A stretch of 64,000 nt of DNA from Silene conica (lineage: Eukaryota > Streptophyta > Magnoliopsida > Caryophyllales > Caryophyllaceae): NCBI GenBank assembly GCA_029255685.2, contig CM055317.2, positions 23,010,501-23,074,500 on the forward strand, given 5' to 3'. Position numbers and translations under genes: made by a program. Below, in pieces: positions 43,534-55,490 of the stretch (within the stretch, counting starts at the first letter, position 1; each line of letters starts with the position of its first letter). The notes under the pieces are model-generated. The model saw nothing but the letters and a program-made list of their open reading frames with translations, was not told where the DNA came from and made no database searches.

Positions 43534-44608
43534 TTAGAAGAAGTGATGCTTCTTGTGATGGGTTCCCTCAGCCTCCCTCCGTTCCTCCTTAGATTCCTTT
43601 TTCTCATGATGCTCATGGAATGCATACCCACCCGCTGCAACCGCTCCCACGGCTGCCATCTCTTCAGCTATCTTGTGCCTGCGTGCATGCTCCGGGTCCT
43701 TTTTCACTTGGTGCTTCTCATGCTGTCATTTCACAATCACAATATTGCATTATATATAAATACATCACCTCAAACCTTAATTATTTATTTACTATACGGA
43801 GTAGAATATTAAATACCAAAGCATAAGCACCAGAGGCAACAGCAGCAAGCCCACCAAGCTCCTCAAGCCGCTTGTGGTGCTTCTCTTCCTTCTCGTAATC
43901 CTTTGCTGCCTCCGACCCATAGCGGTTTCCCTCAGTTGCAGAGTTATACTGATTGCCATAGTTTGTGTCCTTTGAACCGTAGCTGTTGGATCCAGCTGAC
44001 CCATACGCACCAGTATCCGACCCATAACGGTTTCCCTCAGTTGACCCATACCCACCTGTCTCAGCGCCGTAGGGATTACCTGTATTAGGGGAACCATATT
44101 GATTGCCATAGCGGTTGGCTTCAGAGGAGCCATACCCACCAGTCTCTGAGCCATAGCGATTGCCCTCAGTGGCATAACCAGGTTGATTGCCATAGCTAGT
44201 GTTGTCTGAACCATAGCGGTTACCCTCAGTGGCATAGCCAGGTTGATTGCCATAGTTAGGTTGATTGCCGTAGCCAGTGTTGTCTGAACCATAGCGGTTA
44301 GGCTCAGTGGCGTTGCCATATTGATTGCCATAGCTTGTGTTGTCTGAACCATAGTGGTTGCCCTCGGTGGGTTGGCCATATTGATAGTTAGTGTTGTCTG
44401 AACCATAGCGCGCACCCTCACTGGGTTGGCCATATTGATTGCCATAGCTCGTGTTCTCTGAACCATAACGGTTGGCTTCAGTTGAGCCATACCCAGTGGC
44501 ATCTGAGCCATAGCGGTTGGCCTCTAAACCATAACCGGTGGATTGTGAGCCATAGCGGTCCTCTTGGTCATTCTTATGATGGTGAAAGAGACCTCTGTCT
44601 GAAGACAT
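43534..44608 (-). CDS. ASR (ABA/WDS) protein 3 with long Tyr-Gly-Ser repeat domain
   Basis: Exon 1 is 43817-44608 (264 codons) and exon 2 is 43534-43722 (62 codons plus TAA). The intron is only 94 bp (GTATTT...ACAG). The 326-residue protein is nearly three times the usual ASR length. Residues 1-12 ([12 protein letters not shown]) are a normal ASR start. Residues 18 to about 230 form imperfect repeats of the type [13 protein letters not shown] with GYATEG linkers, rich in Tyr, Gly, Asn and Ser and low in hydrophobic residues. The ABA/WDS core resumes at [17 protein letters not shown], with the intron after GAYAL as in the paralogues, then [26 protein letters not shown] and a KKHHFF end. Tomato ASR4 has been reported with a repeat-rich N-terminus, so the arrangement may not be unique. 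The repeat domain is probably intrinsically disordered. Confidence 0.92.
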
Positions 44609-44682
44609 TTTGTTGTAAGTAAAGACAAATGGAGAAGAACGTTGTAAGGAACGGATGGTGTCGATGATACAACAACGAGAGT

Positions 44683-44691
44683 GTATATATA
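44683..44691 (-). promoter_or_regulatory. TATA box of ASR gene 3
   Basis: CTATATATA on the minus strand, about 78 bp upstream of the ATG at 44608, in line with the TATA positions of ASR genes 1 and 2. Confidence 0.65.
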
Positions 44692-44699
44692 GTGCTGGT

Positions 44700-45640
44700 A
44701 TGAGAGTATATTAGTATGGCAAGTATAGAAGAGGTCGTTTTACGTCGGTAGCTTCGCGTATAATACAAGTAATGACTACTAAGATGCTACCACCTGGTAT
44801 TTGGATTGTATGAACATGCCTTACTCAAACCACACATTTTAGCAGACTATTCAAAGGAGGCTAATTTGTGACACTCAGTTGTTTGTTCAACACTTTCCAA
44901 CTTTAATTTCAAGCCACTTATCGGTTGGCAACAGTGCCATTACTGGGTGTCTTTTGATGAATTGTTTTATTCCTGTTTGGAGCGTTGTTCTGTACCAGAA
45001 ACACTGTTTTCCATTCGTTTAACTGCCACATTCATGTATCAGTTCCCACGGCCACGGTCCACAGGTTCCCGAATGATCAGGATACTGGAGCTCAGCAGCA
45101 TCTGTGTCCGACAACTTCAGACTGATCAATGCCATATTTTTCCATTCTTACGCTTCGGCTATTTTACATGGACTTGAATACGGTGTCAAACTCATCACGA
45201 CTCCCAACTCTCAAATATGAATACTCCGTAAAATAAAGACAGGCACATATCGTGCAATGATAAATCTTCAAGACATGCTACCAATCTGATAATTTCAGAT
45301 ATGAAACTTCACCATATCAAATGAATCAAAACGGAGCTTCTTCGTTACTTTTGTAGAATAGGACTATAGGAGTGGTAGAAGTTGTGAATTTCACTCATAT
45401 CCTTGAATGTCATACCATGAAAGCAACTCTACACGAGACCATGGGAGGTTTCAGCGTATCAACCAATGTGTCATGATTTAATCAACAAAATATGAGCAAC
45501 ACTTTGTTCGAGTTTACACTATAAACAACAATTTTGTGTTCCTCTGTTATCAGATGAGACCATCCCTATTTTAACTCGCTTCCCAGCTTTAAAGTATGAA
45601 ACAAAGGCACCAAGATTAAGAAAGCAGATTGATCATCGAA
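44700..45640. other. Intergenic: ASR gene 3 upstream, thioredoxin 3' side
   Basis: About 940 bp with no coding frame of note. It should contain the ASR gene 3 promoter and the polyadenylation region of the thioredoxin gene. I could not identify specific cis-elements with confidence. Confidence 0.45.
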
Positions 45641-48600
45641 TTATGATTTGACTGCCAGCGACTCCTCAATGCGTTGGACTAGCTTCTCTGCAGGGAGTGC
45701 ACCTTCCTGAAGATGTACAAATAACAAAGTTCATAGAGGTCACTAATCGGCATTAGACCAAATATGGACTGAAGACTAAAAGTGAATTCCAAAAACAAAA
45801 AGGGTCTATGTTTGTTTTCTTGTAAATACTAAATAGAGCAAGCACTGAGATCCTAGTCCTAATCATGCAACTCAAGAATGAATGCAGAACAACATTACCC
45901 CAGCATTTGAAAGTTCCGACACAAGGTGGTGTGAAGGGGTACATAGGTTATCCTAGTGCTGTTGCACTTGCTAGCAGGGAAAATCTATGTTTGTTCACGG
46001 ATGACCATAATGAAAATCGTATTGTATTACCAAATATGCATAATATAGGTCATGGTGCCTTGCAGGCTTACACTTCTTATGTAACTTTGACTCCAGACTT
46101 CTGAGGCAATAGGCATGTCTGACACATCACTCCAGGATATGGGAACAAGAAAACACTAGTATATGAAATTTTTACTTTTGGGACCATACATGTGCCCAGC
46201 AATTGCTAATCAGCCACTTTTTTTATGATTATAGTCTTGCTATGTCTCATAAAAAGGTTTCACAATTTCACTTTCAAAACTAACAATATTTCTAGTTTTC
46301 AATTTTCTGTTTTGAAGACACGTGTCAGACAAAGAGCAATGTTTATTGTCTACTGGACAAAGAGACATTGTTTTCCACTGAAGAAACAGAAAAATTGCAT
46401 AGATAATTGCATGAATTCACCGTTACTTCCCAATATAAGAAACGTACACACATTAGCAGATCATTTTGCTATGTTCCATCATATGTTGGCATTAAAAAAT
46501 GCATGTTGGTAGAGCGAAAAGAAAATAAAAAAGTGGAGAAATGTGAATTCAGAGGAAGAGCGGAATACTCCCAGGCGGAGGCATGACAGATTAGTGCAAG
46601 TGGAACAAAGGTAAAGAACCAGGATACGGCAAAGAGCTATCAGGTCTCATATTATTAGTTTATTACTTTTCCTCTATTCAACTGAATGCCTAGGAAGTCA
46701 TAGTGAGGCATAAGAAATAGAATAACTTACAAAACGATCACTTGGTTCCCCATTCTTGAACAGGATGAATGTAGGCAATGCCTCAATTTTGTACTTGTTG
46801 GCAAGGGCTGGGTATTTTTCAGTATCAATTTTTACCACCTGTATTTTATCATTCAAAGTGGCACTCACTTTTTCAAGGATAGGAACCATAAGCTGACAGG
46901 GACCACACCTGAAAGTCGAACCATCAGATCAGCAATAAACGAAAAGAGTCAAACCTGAGCTACACACTATAACTACAATACACAGTCTAGATTCCATAAA
47001 ATACATTTTATCTAATAGACCCGACAGTGTCATAGAAACGCTCCCCGCCAAGTTTCGCACAAAGTTGAATGGCTTCCATACAGATTTAGGAATTTTTTAA
47101 CTAATTACTCCAATGCATTCTGGCAATTATGGTTGGCTATTTTCATTTGTCAATTAGTATCACGAATTATATGAAAATGTATATCAAATCATTCTCAGCA
47201 CACTTCTAAAACTGAGAGTATGTTGAAATACTCAATACCTCCTTTTGCCAAACTGTAAAGAAGTATTCTAGAAACGTATGATGTGCCTTGCAAGCTCCTT
47301 TAGGGAGTGGTTGTAGTGATGTAAAGTTATATAAAATAGACAAGCTCTTATGCAGTAAAGTTGGTTCAGATGAGTGCAATACTGGAAATCTGGAGAAAAC
47401 AAATTCAGAAGTATTCTTTTCTAAAATGACTTATTTGGAGGTGGGCTTGAATGATTGAGCAGCTTGTGCACACGATAGGTAAATTGAAAAAAAAAGTGTG
47501 AATGACAATATCCATCCGCACTAACTATTTAGACAGATGGATATCTAAACATAAGGGTTTGTAACAGAAATATAATAGTATTATCTTCCTTGCATTTAAA
47601 CTAAATTTATATTATTTAAAATTTATTTAAGCTCTTTAAGAAAATCAAATATATTAACATTACAAATTTGCATATTGCGGGGTGTACATTATTGTAATAC
47701 TCATAGTGTATCGCATGCTCCATCAAGGATAAATATTCATATTACTTATTCGTAAGAGACTAACAGGCATTAAGAATTTGGTAACCATACCCAATACTCA
47801 GTACTATTCTATGCACCATCGACTTAAAACAGAGCCTAAGCAAGGACAAGAAACAAACATAGGCTGCCGTGAATTATACCCAGGAGGCCAGAACCAGATA
47901 TTTCTAACTCCTAAAGTAAATAGAAGAAAAACATAAGCCAGCTAGCCACGTTAAACTATATAGAAGTTAAATTCATGATAGAACATACACAAGGGAATAG
48001 CAAAGACAAAAACTAAAGATTTCACAACCAACTAACGCATAAAACTGGCAAGCTGGTATGTAACAGAATGTAAATGAGCCTACCATGTTGCATAAAAATC
48101 AACTAAAACTGGCTTCTCAGAGTTCTTGACCAGCTCATCAAAGTTAGAAAAAGTCTGCTTCTTTGCTTCAACCTACAGATTGGCACAGCGGATACAAATT
48201 AAAAACCCTCTGTCGAAAATATCGCTTCTACAATTCTACAGATGCAAAATTTGGAGAGGGGTCAAAAAAGGGTTGATGCAACAACAACATCAGAGCCTTA
48301 GTCCCAAAATGATTTGGGGTCGGCGGACATGAATCATCCTTGGGAACCGTCATGGGTGAACTCCCATCTCAACAAGCTAAAATAAAGAAAGAAAAGAAAA
48401 AAAACGGAAGTGGAGTGAAACAGAATATGAAAAGCAAAGGGTTTTTATAGATTTTAAATCGAACTTATCACATATATAAAAACCTAAAAACTAAAATAAA
48501 AAATAAAGCTTAAAAAGATTTTGAAAAACGAAGTAACTTAAACGTAATTTTTAATAGAAACAAGCCCATTACTTACAGATATTGTAGGCTAAACTTAAAC

Positions 48601-51600
48601 TGTATTTTGAGCACTATTTAGGCTCTGCCTCATAGGTTCAACACAATCGAAACAAACTAGAAAGGCACACTTAACATACATCTTCCAACCTTTTGCTTAT
48701 CCAATGGCCAAGTGAACACAATCCATTAAGAAGACTTAGTATAACAAAACTCGAACAACATTTTTATGAAAAGAACTATTTGAGCCAACAAGAAATGGTT
48801 GTTTCCTAGTAAAAAGTAAGCAACTACCAATACTCGAGTGTTGTAAGAGACTGATTTTTTGCACACTAAGTAACCACTGAGTATTGTACACTTGTATTAG
48901 TTTGAGTATCATGTCAACAGCGACACAATGAGATTAACTAAAAAGTTGAGTGCTATAGATCTACAGTCCTCCAATTTTATAGGACTTGAACCGTTCTTCA
49001 CAGTTAAATTTTTGCAATCACTTTCAGGCTTTAGTTTCGGCTTGTGAGAGCAACTTTCTAATAGATGACTTTAAAAGGTGTGAGGCGGGCCTTTTTTGTT
49101 GACTAACTTGTATATTCCAAAACTAACTTTCAAAGATGTTTAAACTAAGTCTAAGAGTTATGAAAATTCCAGAACAGTCACGTAAACATTATAAATTTCA
49201 GACTTTCAGCAAAAAGGAAAAGTACTCAGGTTTAGGAGATAAAATACCCATGTGGCCATGTCTAGTTACTCAAGAAAAAAGTGCTATGAACCAAGCAGGA
49301 AGACGCATAAAAAGATTAACAAATATTCCGCAACACAAGAGCACAATAACGTTAGAGTACAAAGCAGTAAAATGTTGTTTATGATTTCTCTAGACTAGCA
49401 ATGCCTAACATAAGCATAGATTGGAATTACCTCGTCAACAATAAGAATGGAAGAGAAAAATAACAAAATTGATTTTCAGTTTCGTACAATTTCAATTCTT
49501 CAATAGGAACTAGGATTAGAAAATTTAGCGATTAATTTTAGTCTACAACCGATAACCATGTTGGACGTCTCCCCACAGTCCCCAACAACAGCGTTATGAC
49601 TCTTATGAGTGCCTCAAAAGTTTCTTATGGCAAGGGGGTTGAATGTACAAATCTTACCCTATGTTAAAAATTTAAAATCACAAAAGTGACATTTAAGAAC
49701 AAGGGAGACAATCGCATCAATAATAGTGTGGACTAACTCCTATTTGACGATAAATCAATTGGTATAAAAAGTCGTTTTTTATTGTCTCATCATATGACGT
49801 ACTACATCCACAAACAAATAGTGAACTTTGGGCTGCATTTCTGTCAAATTGAACGGCTATGAAACTATACATCCGTTTTGCTAACCATCCAAAACCATAT
49901 GCACATCTAGAGACAGAAAAGTTGTTCTTGAATTCGTTTTGCTTGATGGATTGTAGACCTGTATCACGAACTACATTACAAATTTGAAACCAATACACCA
50001 ATTAAATCCATGGGTTCGACTAACTACATTTACCTATGCATCATGAATTCAAAGTCAATGATGTTTCTCTAAGAAATACGCCTCAGTCATTAGATCTAAC
50101 ATCTCTACTACGTTTGGTATCAACAGTATTTCCATTGACGTGCACTCCCAGAAGGCTAAGGAAACTCAATTAACTGGTTATGAAAGTGAATATGATGATT
50201 GTATTAGCCTTTGTCCCCTTTCAATTATACGGAGTAACTAGGAATTAGGACGGAACCAAGGACTGGGGTACTGCAGCAAAGCATGCAACAATAGTAGTCT
50301 GAATAACGAGGGTGTTTTCAACCTTTTAATGTCTACATCCATCAAGACATGGCCAGGTAGTATGAATTTACTGAGTCTGAATACTCATAGAAAGTTACCA
50401 ACTGGAGGGTATTTCTTTAAACCTTGGAAAAAGCAGTACATCACCCCAAAATTCTAAAAAGTAAACCAAAATTATTTCATGGTTTCACGACTTTGGAACT
50501 GGGAACAATAAAGTAGCAGTGTTGACCTGATTTTCAGACACAATGATGGTGTCGATTGTAAACTATCAAAAACTCCCAAACAGTGCCCAAATAAATTTGA
50601 GGCTGCAATTTTGATAACAGGTCCAAGCACAGGCATATCTACTTACCTTAGCAGGTTAGAAATTTTCTACAAGAGTGCATCTTTGACTCGAAGTAAACCA
50701 ATGTTCGAAATCGAGGTATTGATTGTAGAGACGATGGTGGTGTTGCAGAATCGTACTTGATACAGTCGAGGTTATTGTGATGAAAAATCAAAAGAGTTTC
50801 ACGTTGCCAACCAACGGAGTCGAAAATAATCATTGTGACCAAAACCGTAGTTTTATTTTTTTTAAAATTAGCCATGAAAAAAAAATTGGCAAGAGAAACA
50901 TCTCGGCCATCCATGACCCTGATTAAATAGAGTTGGCCAATTTGTGATCTTTTTGTTCTGACCTTGACATATTTCGAAAATTTGAAACATGAGGTAACCT
51001 TAATAACATTCATTTGACACACACACCCTCCAGCAATCGACAAATTGAGATATTCACAACAATTGGACAACTGGAAAGACGCAGGTATGTTAGCATAAGG
51101 CTCTATTCTATAAGCTCCTCAATACCATATCATACTATTATAAAGACAACACGCACACAAAAACGGTGACCAAATTTCACTAAACTAAAGATATCAAAAG
51201 GTCGTCGTTTCGTTCCAACAAACAAAGTAATAACAACACAATGAGGGTACACATAATTAACAGTATACGGACCTTTTTACCGAGTAAATTAGATTTAGGG
51301 CTTCGCTATTTTTATTAATAATATTCAGAAAGGCGACAATTAATTTGGGATGAATTAAAAGAAATGCGACAATATAATTAAGACTGAGGGAGTACAATAA
51401 TGGCAAATTCCTAATCCAATCAATCTCTAAAACATCAGACGAAAGCGCAATCAAAGCAACGTAATATATAAACTGGTAAATGAGTGAAGAAAATCGGAAG
51501 GGGAGTAGTAGTACCAGAGGAAGAATTCTGGAGCGGCGAGGAGAGATAGAAATGAAGGAGTTCCGAAAATGGCGACGGAGATTAGAAGGAAAGTTGAGTT

Positions 51601-51694
51601 GAAGAGAAGAGAGTGATGAAGAGGATGAAGTTGGGGATAGAGAAAGCGTCGGAGAATTAACAGAAAGTGTTGCTGATGTTAGTGAAAGCGCCAT
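45641..51694 (-). CDS. TRXY: Thioredoxin y, chloroplastic, four exons
   Basis: Exons are 51515-51694, 48084-48172, 46731-46908 and 45641-45706, all with GT-AG introns, giving 170 residues. Exon 1 encodes a Ser/Thr/Leu-rich, basic N-terminus of 60 residues without acidic residues, typical of a chloroplast transit peptide. The thioredoxin fold follows: KPVLVDFYATWCGPCQ with the redox pair C91 and C94, VVKIDTEKYPALANKY, and the cis-proline motif EALPTFILF. The last exon encodes EGALPAEKLVQRIEESL. The KQTFSNFDEL opening and the DTEKYPALANKYKIEALPT signature match plant thioredoxin y rather than m, x, f or z types. Known y-type thioredoxins reduce plastid 2-Cys peroxiredoxins/peroxiredoxin Q and methionine sulfoxide reductases. 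Intron 1 is unusually long (about 3.3 kb). Confidence 0.93.
46909..48083 (-). other. Thioredoxin y intron 2
   Basis: It starts GTAGGC and ends TTTCAG on the minus strand, and splits the Trp codon just before the CGPC active site. No transposon or ORF of interest was recognised within it. Confidence 0.85.
48173..51514 (-). other. Thioredoxin y intron 1, about 3.3 kb
   Basis: It runs from GTACTA after the transit-peptide exon to TGTAG before VEAKKQ. It contains a dispersed-repeat motif near 48255-48370 and a 140-codon minus-strand ORF at 50648-51070 that lacks any recognised domain. The remaining sequence is AT-rich and featureless by eye. Confidence 0.85.
48255..48400. repeat. Dispersed repeat, possibly SINE-like
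   Basis: Contains caacaacatcagagcctta, gtcccaaaatgatttggggtcgg and acatgaatc in order, a signature familiar from short dispersed repeats in many plant genomes. An A-rich tract follows at about 48385-48405. Boundaries and target duplication could not be fixed, so the class is a guess. Confidence 0.35.
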
Positions 51695-51699
51695 TATTA

Positions 51700-51929
51700 T
51701 CTACTTTGCTCCACACCAACCTCAGATGCTTTCTGGATTATCTTCTACGGAGTACCTAATACCTTTGTTTTGTTTATCGTCTCCTCTCTCTCCGTCACTA
51801 CACTTCCCACGTTAACTATATGATGTATGAGTGCAAATTTAAAACAAGGTTATAATAAAATCATTGGTCTTAAATCCGTATAATATTGTAAGGCCATTAG
51901 AGAATTATACGAGCCGATATATATATATA
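51700..51929. promoter_or_regulatory. Likely thioredoxin y promoter region
   Basis: About 230 bp between the thioredoxin ATG and the end of a Helitron-like element. It has a CT-rich stretch (gtctcctctctctccgtc) near 51779 and no clear TATA box close to the start codon. The available upstream sequence is short because a mobile element begins at 51930. Confidence 0.4.
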
Positions 51930-52206
51930 CTAGTTTAGCACCCGTGCAAAAATACACGGACATATGTAGATAATATTTGTAATTAAGTTTTAAACCCATA
52001 TATTATACCATGATATTAGTCGAAATGTAAAACCTTTTATATAAACAATATTACATAGAAATATGTATTTCGAAATCAACCTTAATGAATGGTAGGATGT
52101 AATTACAAATAGAAAAGAATTATTACTTACATTTTTATATTTTTGAGCAAATGATTCTTTCTAATCATTATAATAATCAAAATATTTAAATAATCTATTT
52201 TTTGGT

Positions 52207-53113
52207 TTTGTATTAGAGTTTTTTGTCAGATAACACCTAATATTACGCTGTCTGTAGAAATAGTACCTAAAGTTATTTTTTTTGCCCAACAACACCTAAC
52301 ATTTTCTCTTTTTTGTCTAATAACACCAAAATCAGTTTTCCGTCAAAAAAAGTCGAGATTCCGTCTTGACTAACGGTGAAATTGATTTGACCTTATTTCT
52401 TCATTCTTTCTTTTCCACTGACTGCATTGTAAAAGTAATTGACAATGAATTTTATTCTTAAGTGACTTATTTTCATTGAACGAACCATTTTAACACTTTT
52501 TTGCCAATAAGTCATGTTTTCATCAATCCACTTGAAAAAACAACACTCACACAAACCCGTCTCTACATTGTAAAACTTGCAGGCTATGAATCTCCTACCC
52601 GAATTTTGATGTATCCATGATGTTTTTCTAGCTATTGGAATGACACAATTGCATCTCACCCACTTTGTTGAGTTTGAGCATGAGCGTGAATAACACATTG
52701 GGTTGAAACTTGAAAGGATGGTGAGGGAAAAGGAGAAAATTGGACAAAGTAAGCCTAATTTGGGGTTTTAATTTAAAAATTGAGGAATTAAATAAGGAGG
52801 AGGTTACATACGAATTTAATTTGAGGAAAATTAAGTTTAATTGAAGGGAAATTAGTAAAAGGGGAAATTGGGTTTTGAAAAGGATGATGAAGAGGTAATG
52901 AATTGCATCCGGGGAAAAGAAAGAAGCGTCAAATCAATTTTACCTTTAGTCAAGACGGAATCTTGACTTTTTTTGACGGAAAACTGATTTTGGTGTTATT
53001 AGACAAAAAACAGAAAATGTTAGGTGTTGTTGGGCAAAAAAAATAACTTTAGGTATTATTTCTACAGACGGTGTAAATGTTAAGTGCTATCTGACAAAAA
53101 ACTCTTTTTATTA
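52207..53113. mobile_element. Mutator-type element carrying a GRF zinc-finger ORF
   Basis: The element is 52216-53104 (889 bp) with inverted arms of about 175 bp (52216-52390 and about 52930-53104) that agree at most positions. Flanking 9-mers are TTTGTATTA (52207-52215) and TTTTTATTA (53105-53113), a Mutator-length target duplication with one change. The unique interior is about 540 bp and more than half of it is a single ORF encoding a GRF-type zinc finger. This is the structure of a Pack-MULE. Confidence 0.85.
52393..52698 (-). CDS. GRF-type zinc-finger protein, 101 aa, inside a MULE
   Basis: One uninterrupted frame from ATG at 52698 to a stop at 52393, immediately beside the left inverted arm. 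Residues 14-60 hold the GRF pattern: RCNC, KTSWIHQNSGRRFIACKFY, then CCFFKWIDE. This spacing of Cys residues with GRRF and FFxW is typical of the small plant GRF proteins related to Arabidopsis At4g04775. These proteins bind single-stranded nucleic acid in better-studied cases; the role of the plant ones is unknown. After the finger comes a basic, hydrophobic tail. It is most likely a captured gene piece. The open frame could mean recent capture, expression, or chance. Confidence 0.65.
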   Translation of the reverse strand: MCYSRSCSNSTKWVRCNCVIPIARKTSWIHQNSGRRFIACKFYNVETGLCECCFFKWIDENMTYWQKSVKMVRSMKISHLRIKFIVNYFYNAVSGKERMKK

Positions 53114-54955
53114 CAACAATATCGTCATTCAAGATACTCCCTTATCGTGTATGGATCATGAACGAACTCTATCAGTTGGGTAGCATGTATTAGCTACACT
53201 ACACCAAAGCTAAAAAGTTGGGAAAAATTTATGATTAGTTTTCACAAAATACTAATGTAAATTGAATATGATTAAAATATTATTTTTTAAAAATTTTACT
53301 TTTTGTTTTAAAAAAATTAATTAAAAAAACGTTAGAAATTTTTCTTGACCCATATTCAAAACATAAACTAACCCATAAACTGTATGAGCCGACCCGTATT
53401 TTGAACCGACCCGTTTGATAGGTCTATGCATAATACATCCACCATCAAATAAGTAAATAACTACTTCAAGTCCCTTATAACTTCCATCTCAAGATAAAAT
53501 ACATAAATTGTGGAATACAAATGTATAAACCATGTCTGTTCTCGTAAATTAATTGATTTTGATAGCATATAAAATTATGTTATTTTCAATACAATATAGT
53601 ATTATATAGCCATGATGAGTTTGGTACGTCATACATTCACTTTTTTACTTGTAAACCTATTCCTAATTCTGGGTCCAAACTAAAACTCTGGCCAAACGGG
53701 CACATAATCGTGATAGTCTAGCCGCGTAGGGACAAATTAACCTACGTTTATTCATAACTATCTTAATTCACTTATCTAACTGGGATTGCAGGTTATCTTC
53801 CCACTGCTTTTATTTTTGACATCTTTCAAACTTATTTTTTTGTAAATAAATAAACATGGTGTTTGCCATGTATTGTCAAGTATTAGTCAAATAGACTATT
53901 TTTTATACATCTGATCTTTTATGTAACATGCGATACTTTTTACGCAAAACTATTATTATTTTAACAGCCCTTAATATATCATAAAATACGAAAAATTAAA
54001 TTACCATTCAATATATTGTGTAATACTCTATACTTTTACGTGATACAAATTTTTAAATATAAATCAATTTGAGTAGAGATAGAATATAATTTACAAATTA
54101 ATTTATATATGCATGCATCATTTGGTCTTTACAAAGATATATTTATTTATTAGAATTGGGTTATTATATCTTAAATATGGGATTTAAATATTTAGCTTTG
54201 CTCTATAACATTTCTTATAAAATATATAAATAGTTATATTAAGAATTCATATATTTAACAGTCAGACAATATGTTAAATGTGGGATATAAATATTTAACT
54301 TTGCTCTATAACATTTATTAATAATTATATTAAGAGTTCATATAAATTAATACGAACAAATACTCTTAATATAATGTTAAATATATGAACATTTAATATA
54401 ATGTTAAATATATTTTATCAGTCATGCAACATAATTTAAAAATTAAAATATATAATTAAGGTGTAATAATTTAACTTCGCACCTTCTTAATTTTACTATA
54501 CAAAATTTCTTTTTTTGTTCATTTTATAGAATATATATCATTTAAATGCTACTGTGTAATACTTATTTGAGAAAAATTTATAGATGAAATGTTAACAAAA
54601 TATATTCCTGTGCAACTTTGCAAATTACTAAAGTTGATTATTAATTTTATGAGTATAAAATTTTAAATATAAATCTCCATGTGAGTAGGGATGAGCAAAA
54701 AATTGTATATGGAAATATTGTCAAATAAAAGATATAATAAGAGAATAATTTGGGTAAGTTTTTAATGTAATATAAACATGGTAGAAGAATATTTTAAGAA
54801 GATATTGTACATATACATATTACTCAATAAAAGATACGCAGTATAATTTTAGTATTTTAAGATTTGAGCGGGAAATTTTTTAACGTGAGAGCGACATGTG
54901 TCCATCTTAATGCATAGCGGTTCTTCTTTTATACTTATATATATATATATATATA
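53114..54955. other. AT-rich interior of the Helitron candidate
   Basis: No coding frame. A partial tandem duplication of about 100 bp is visible (about 54165-54265 and 54270-54350, both with tttgctctataacattt). A TA microsatellite closes the stretch at about 54937-54955. Confidence 0.5.
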
Positions 54956-55490
54956 GAGGCCGGATCACGTGAGGCCGCCTCTTACGGTGAGGCCACCGAA
55001 CCTCACGCATCCACAACCTATTTGGGCCAAATTCACGTTTGATATTGCTGTTGGGCCGACTTCCCTTGCGAATTTGCCATTGGGCTGAAAATTAGGGTCA
55101 AACCAAATCTTGCCATTGGGCCAAAAAACTTTCTCTCACTAAAAATAATAAAAACATAATTAAACCAAACCCAAATACACTCTCTCTCTTCCAACCTAGA
55201 AAACTCTTTACGACCAACAAAAAAACCTCAAATTCAACGCAAAATCGATTTGTCCTCCGATTGTTCGTAAATTCCATCAAAGCAACATACAAAATCAATT
55301 CAATTGATTTTGGAAGAAGATTAAGACTAATTTTCAGGTAATTTGATAATTTGATTCGTCGAATTTTCAACGATTGTTCGAATTTCATGCGATTGTTCGA
55401 ATTTGATCAATTTTTCTCACGATTTTCTTTACATCTCGAGTTCATACTACTTATGACATTATTTTCGATTATTTTGCAGCTCTAATAGCA
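54956..55490 (+). promoter_or_regulatory. Promoter and 5' leader of the transposase gene
   Basis: The presumed terminal repeat is followed by a leader with a plausible non-coding exon ending TTTTCAG/GTAATTT near 55337. An intron follows to TTTTGCAG at about 55479, and a short leader then precedes the ATG at 55491. A 5' untranslated intron is common in plant transposase and FAR1-family genes. Confidence 0.45.

Larger units (their letters stand above)
51930..54957 (-). mobile_element. Candidate Helitron
   Basis: On the minus strand the element would begin TCTATATATATA (54957) and end with a short hairpin, CCGTG...CACGG (51942-51959), followed by GTGCTAAACTAG and then T. The CTAG end after a hairpin and the TC start are Helitron features. 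The base beyond the TC end is not the expected A, perhaps because another element abuts it. There is no Rep/helicase frame, so it would be non-autonomous. A Mutator-type element (52216-53104) lies within it. Confidence 0.5.

Noticed and set aside
43792..44511. 239-codon minus-strand ORF overlapping ASR gene 3
   Set aside because: A frame-shifted reading of the Tyr-Gly-Ser repeat DNA; it remains open only because the repeat unit lacks stops in that frame.
50648..51070. 140-codon ORF in thioredoxin y intron 1 as a gene
   Set aside because: No domain, no promoter context and located within an intron; kept only as a low-interest finding.
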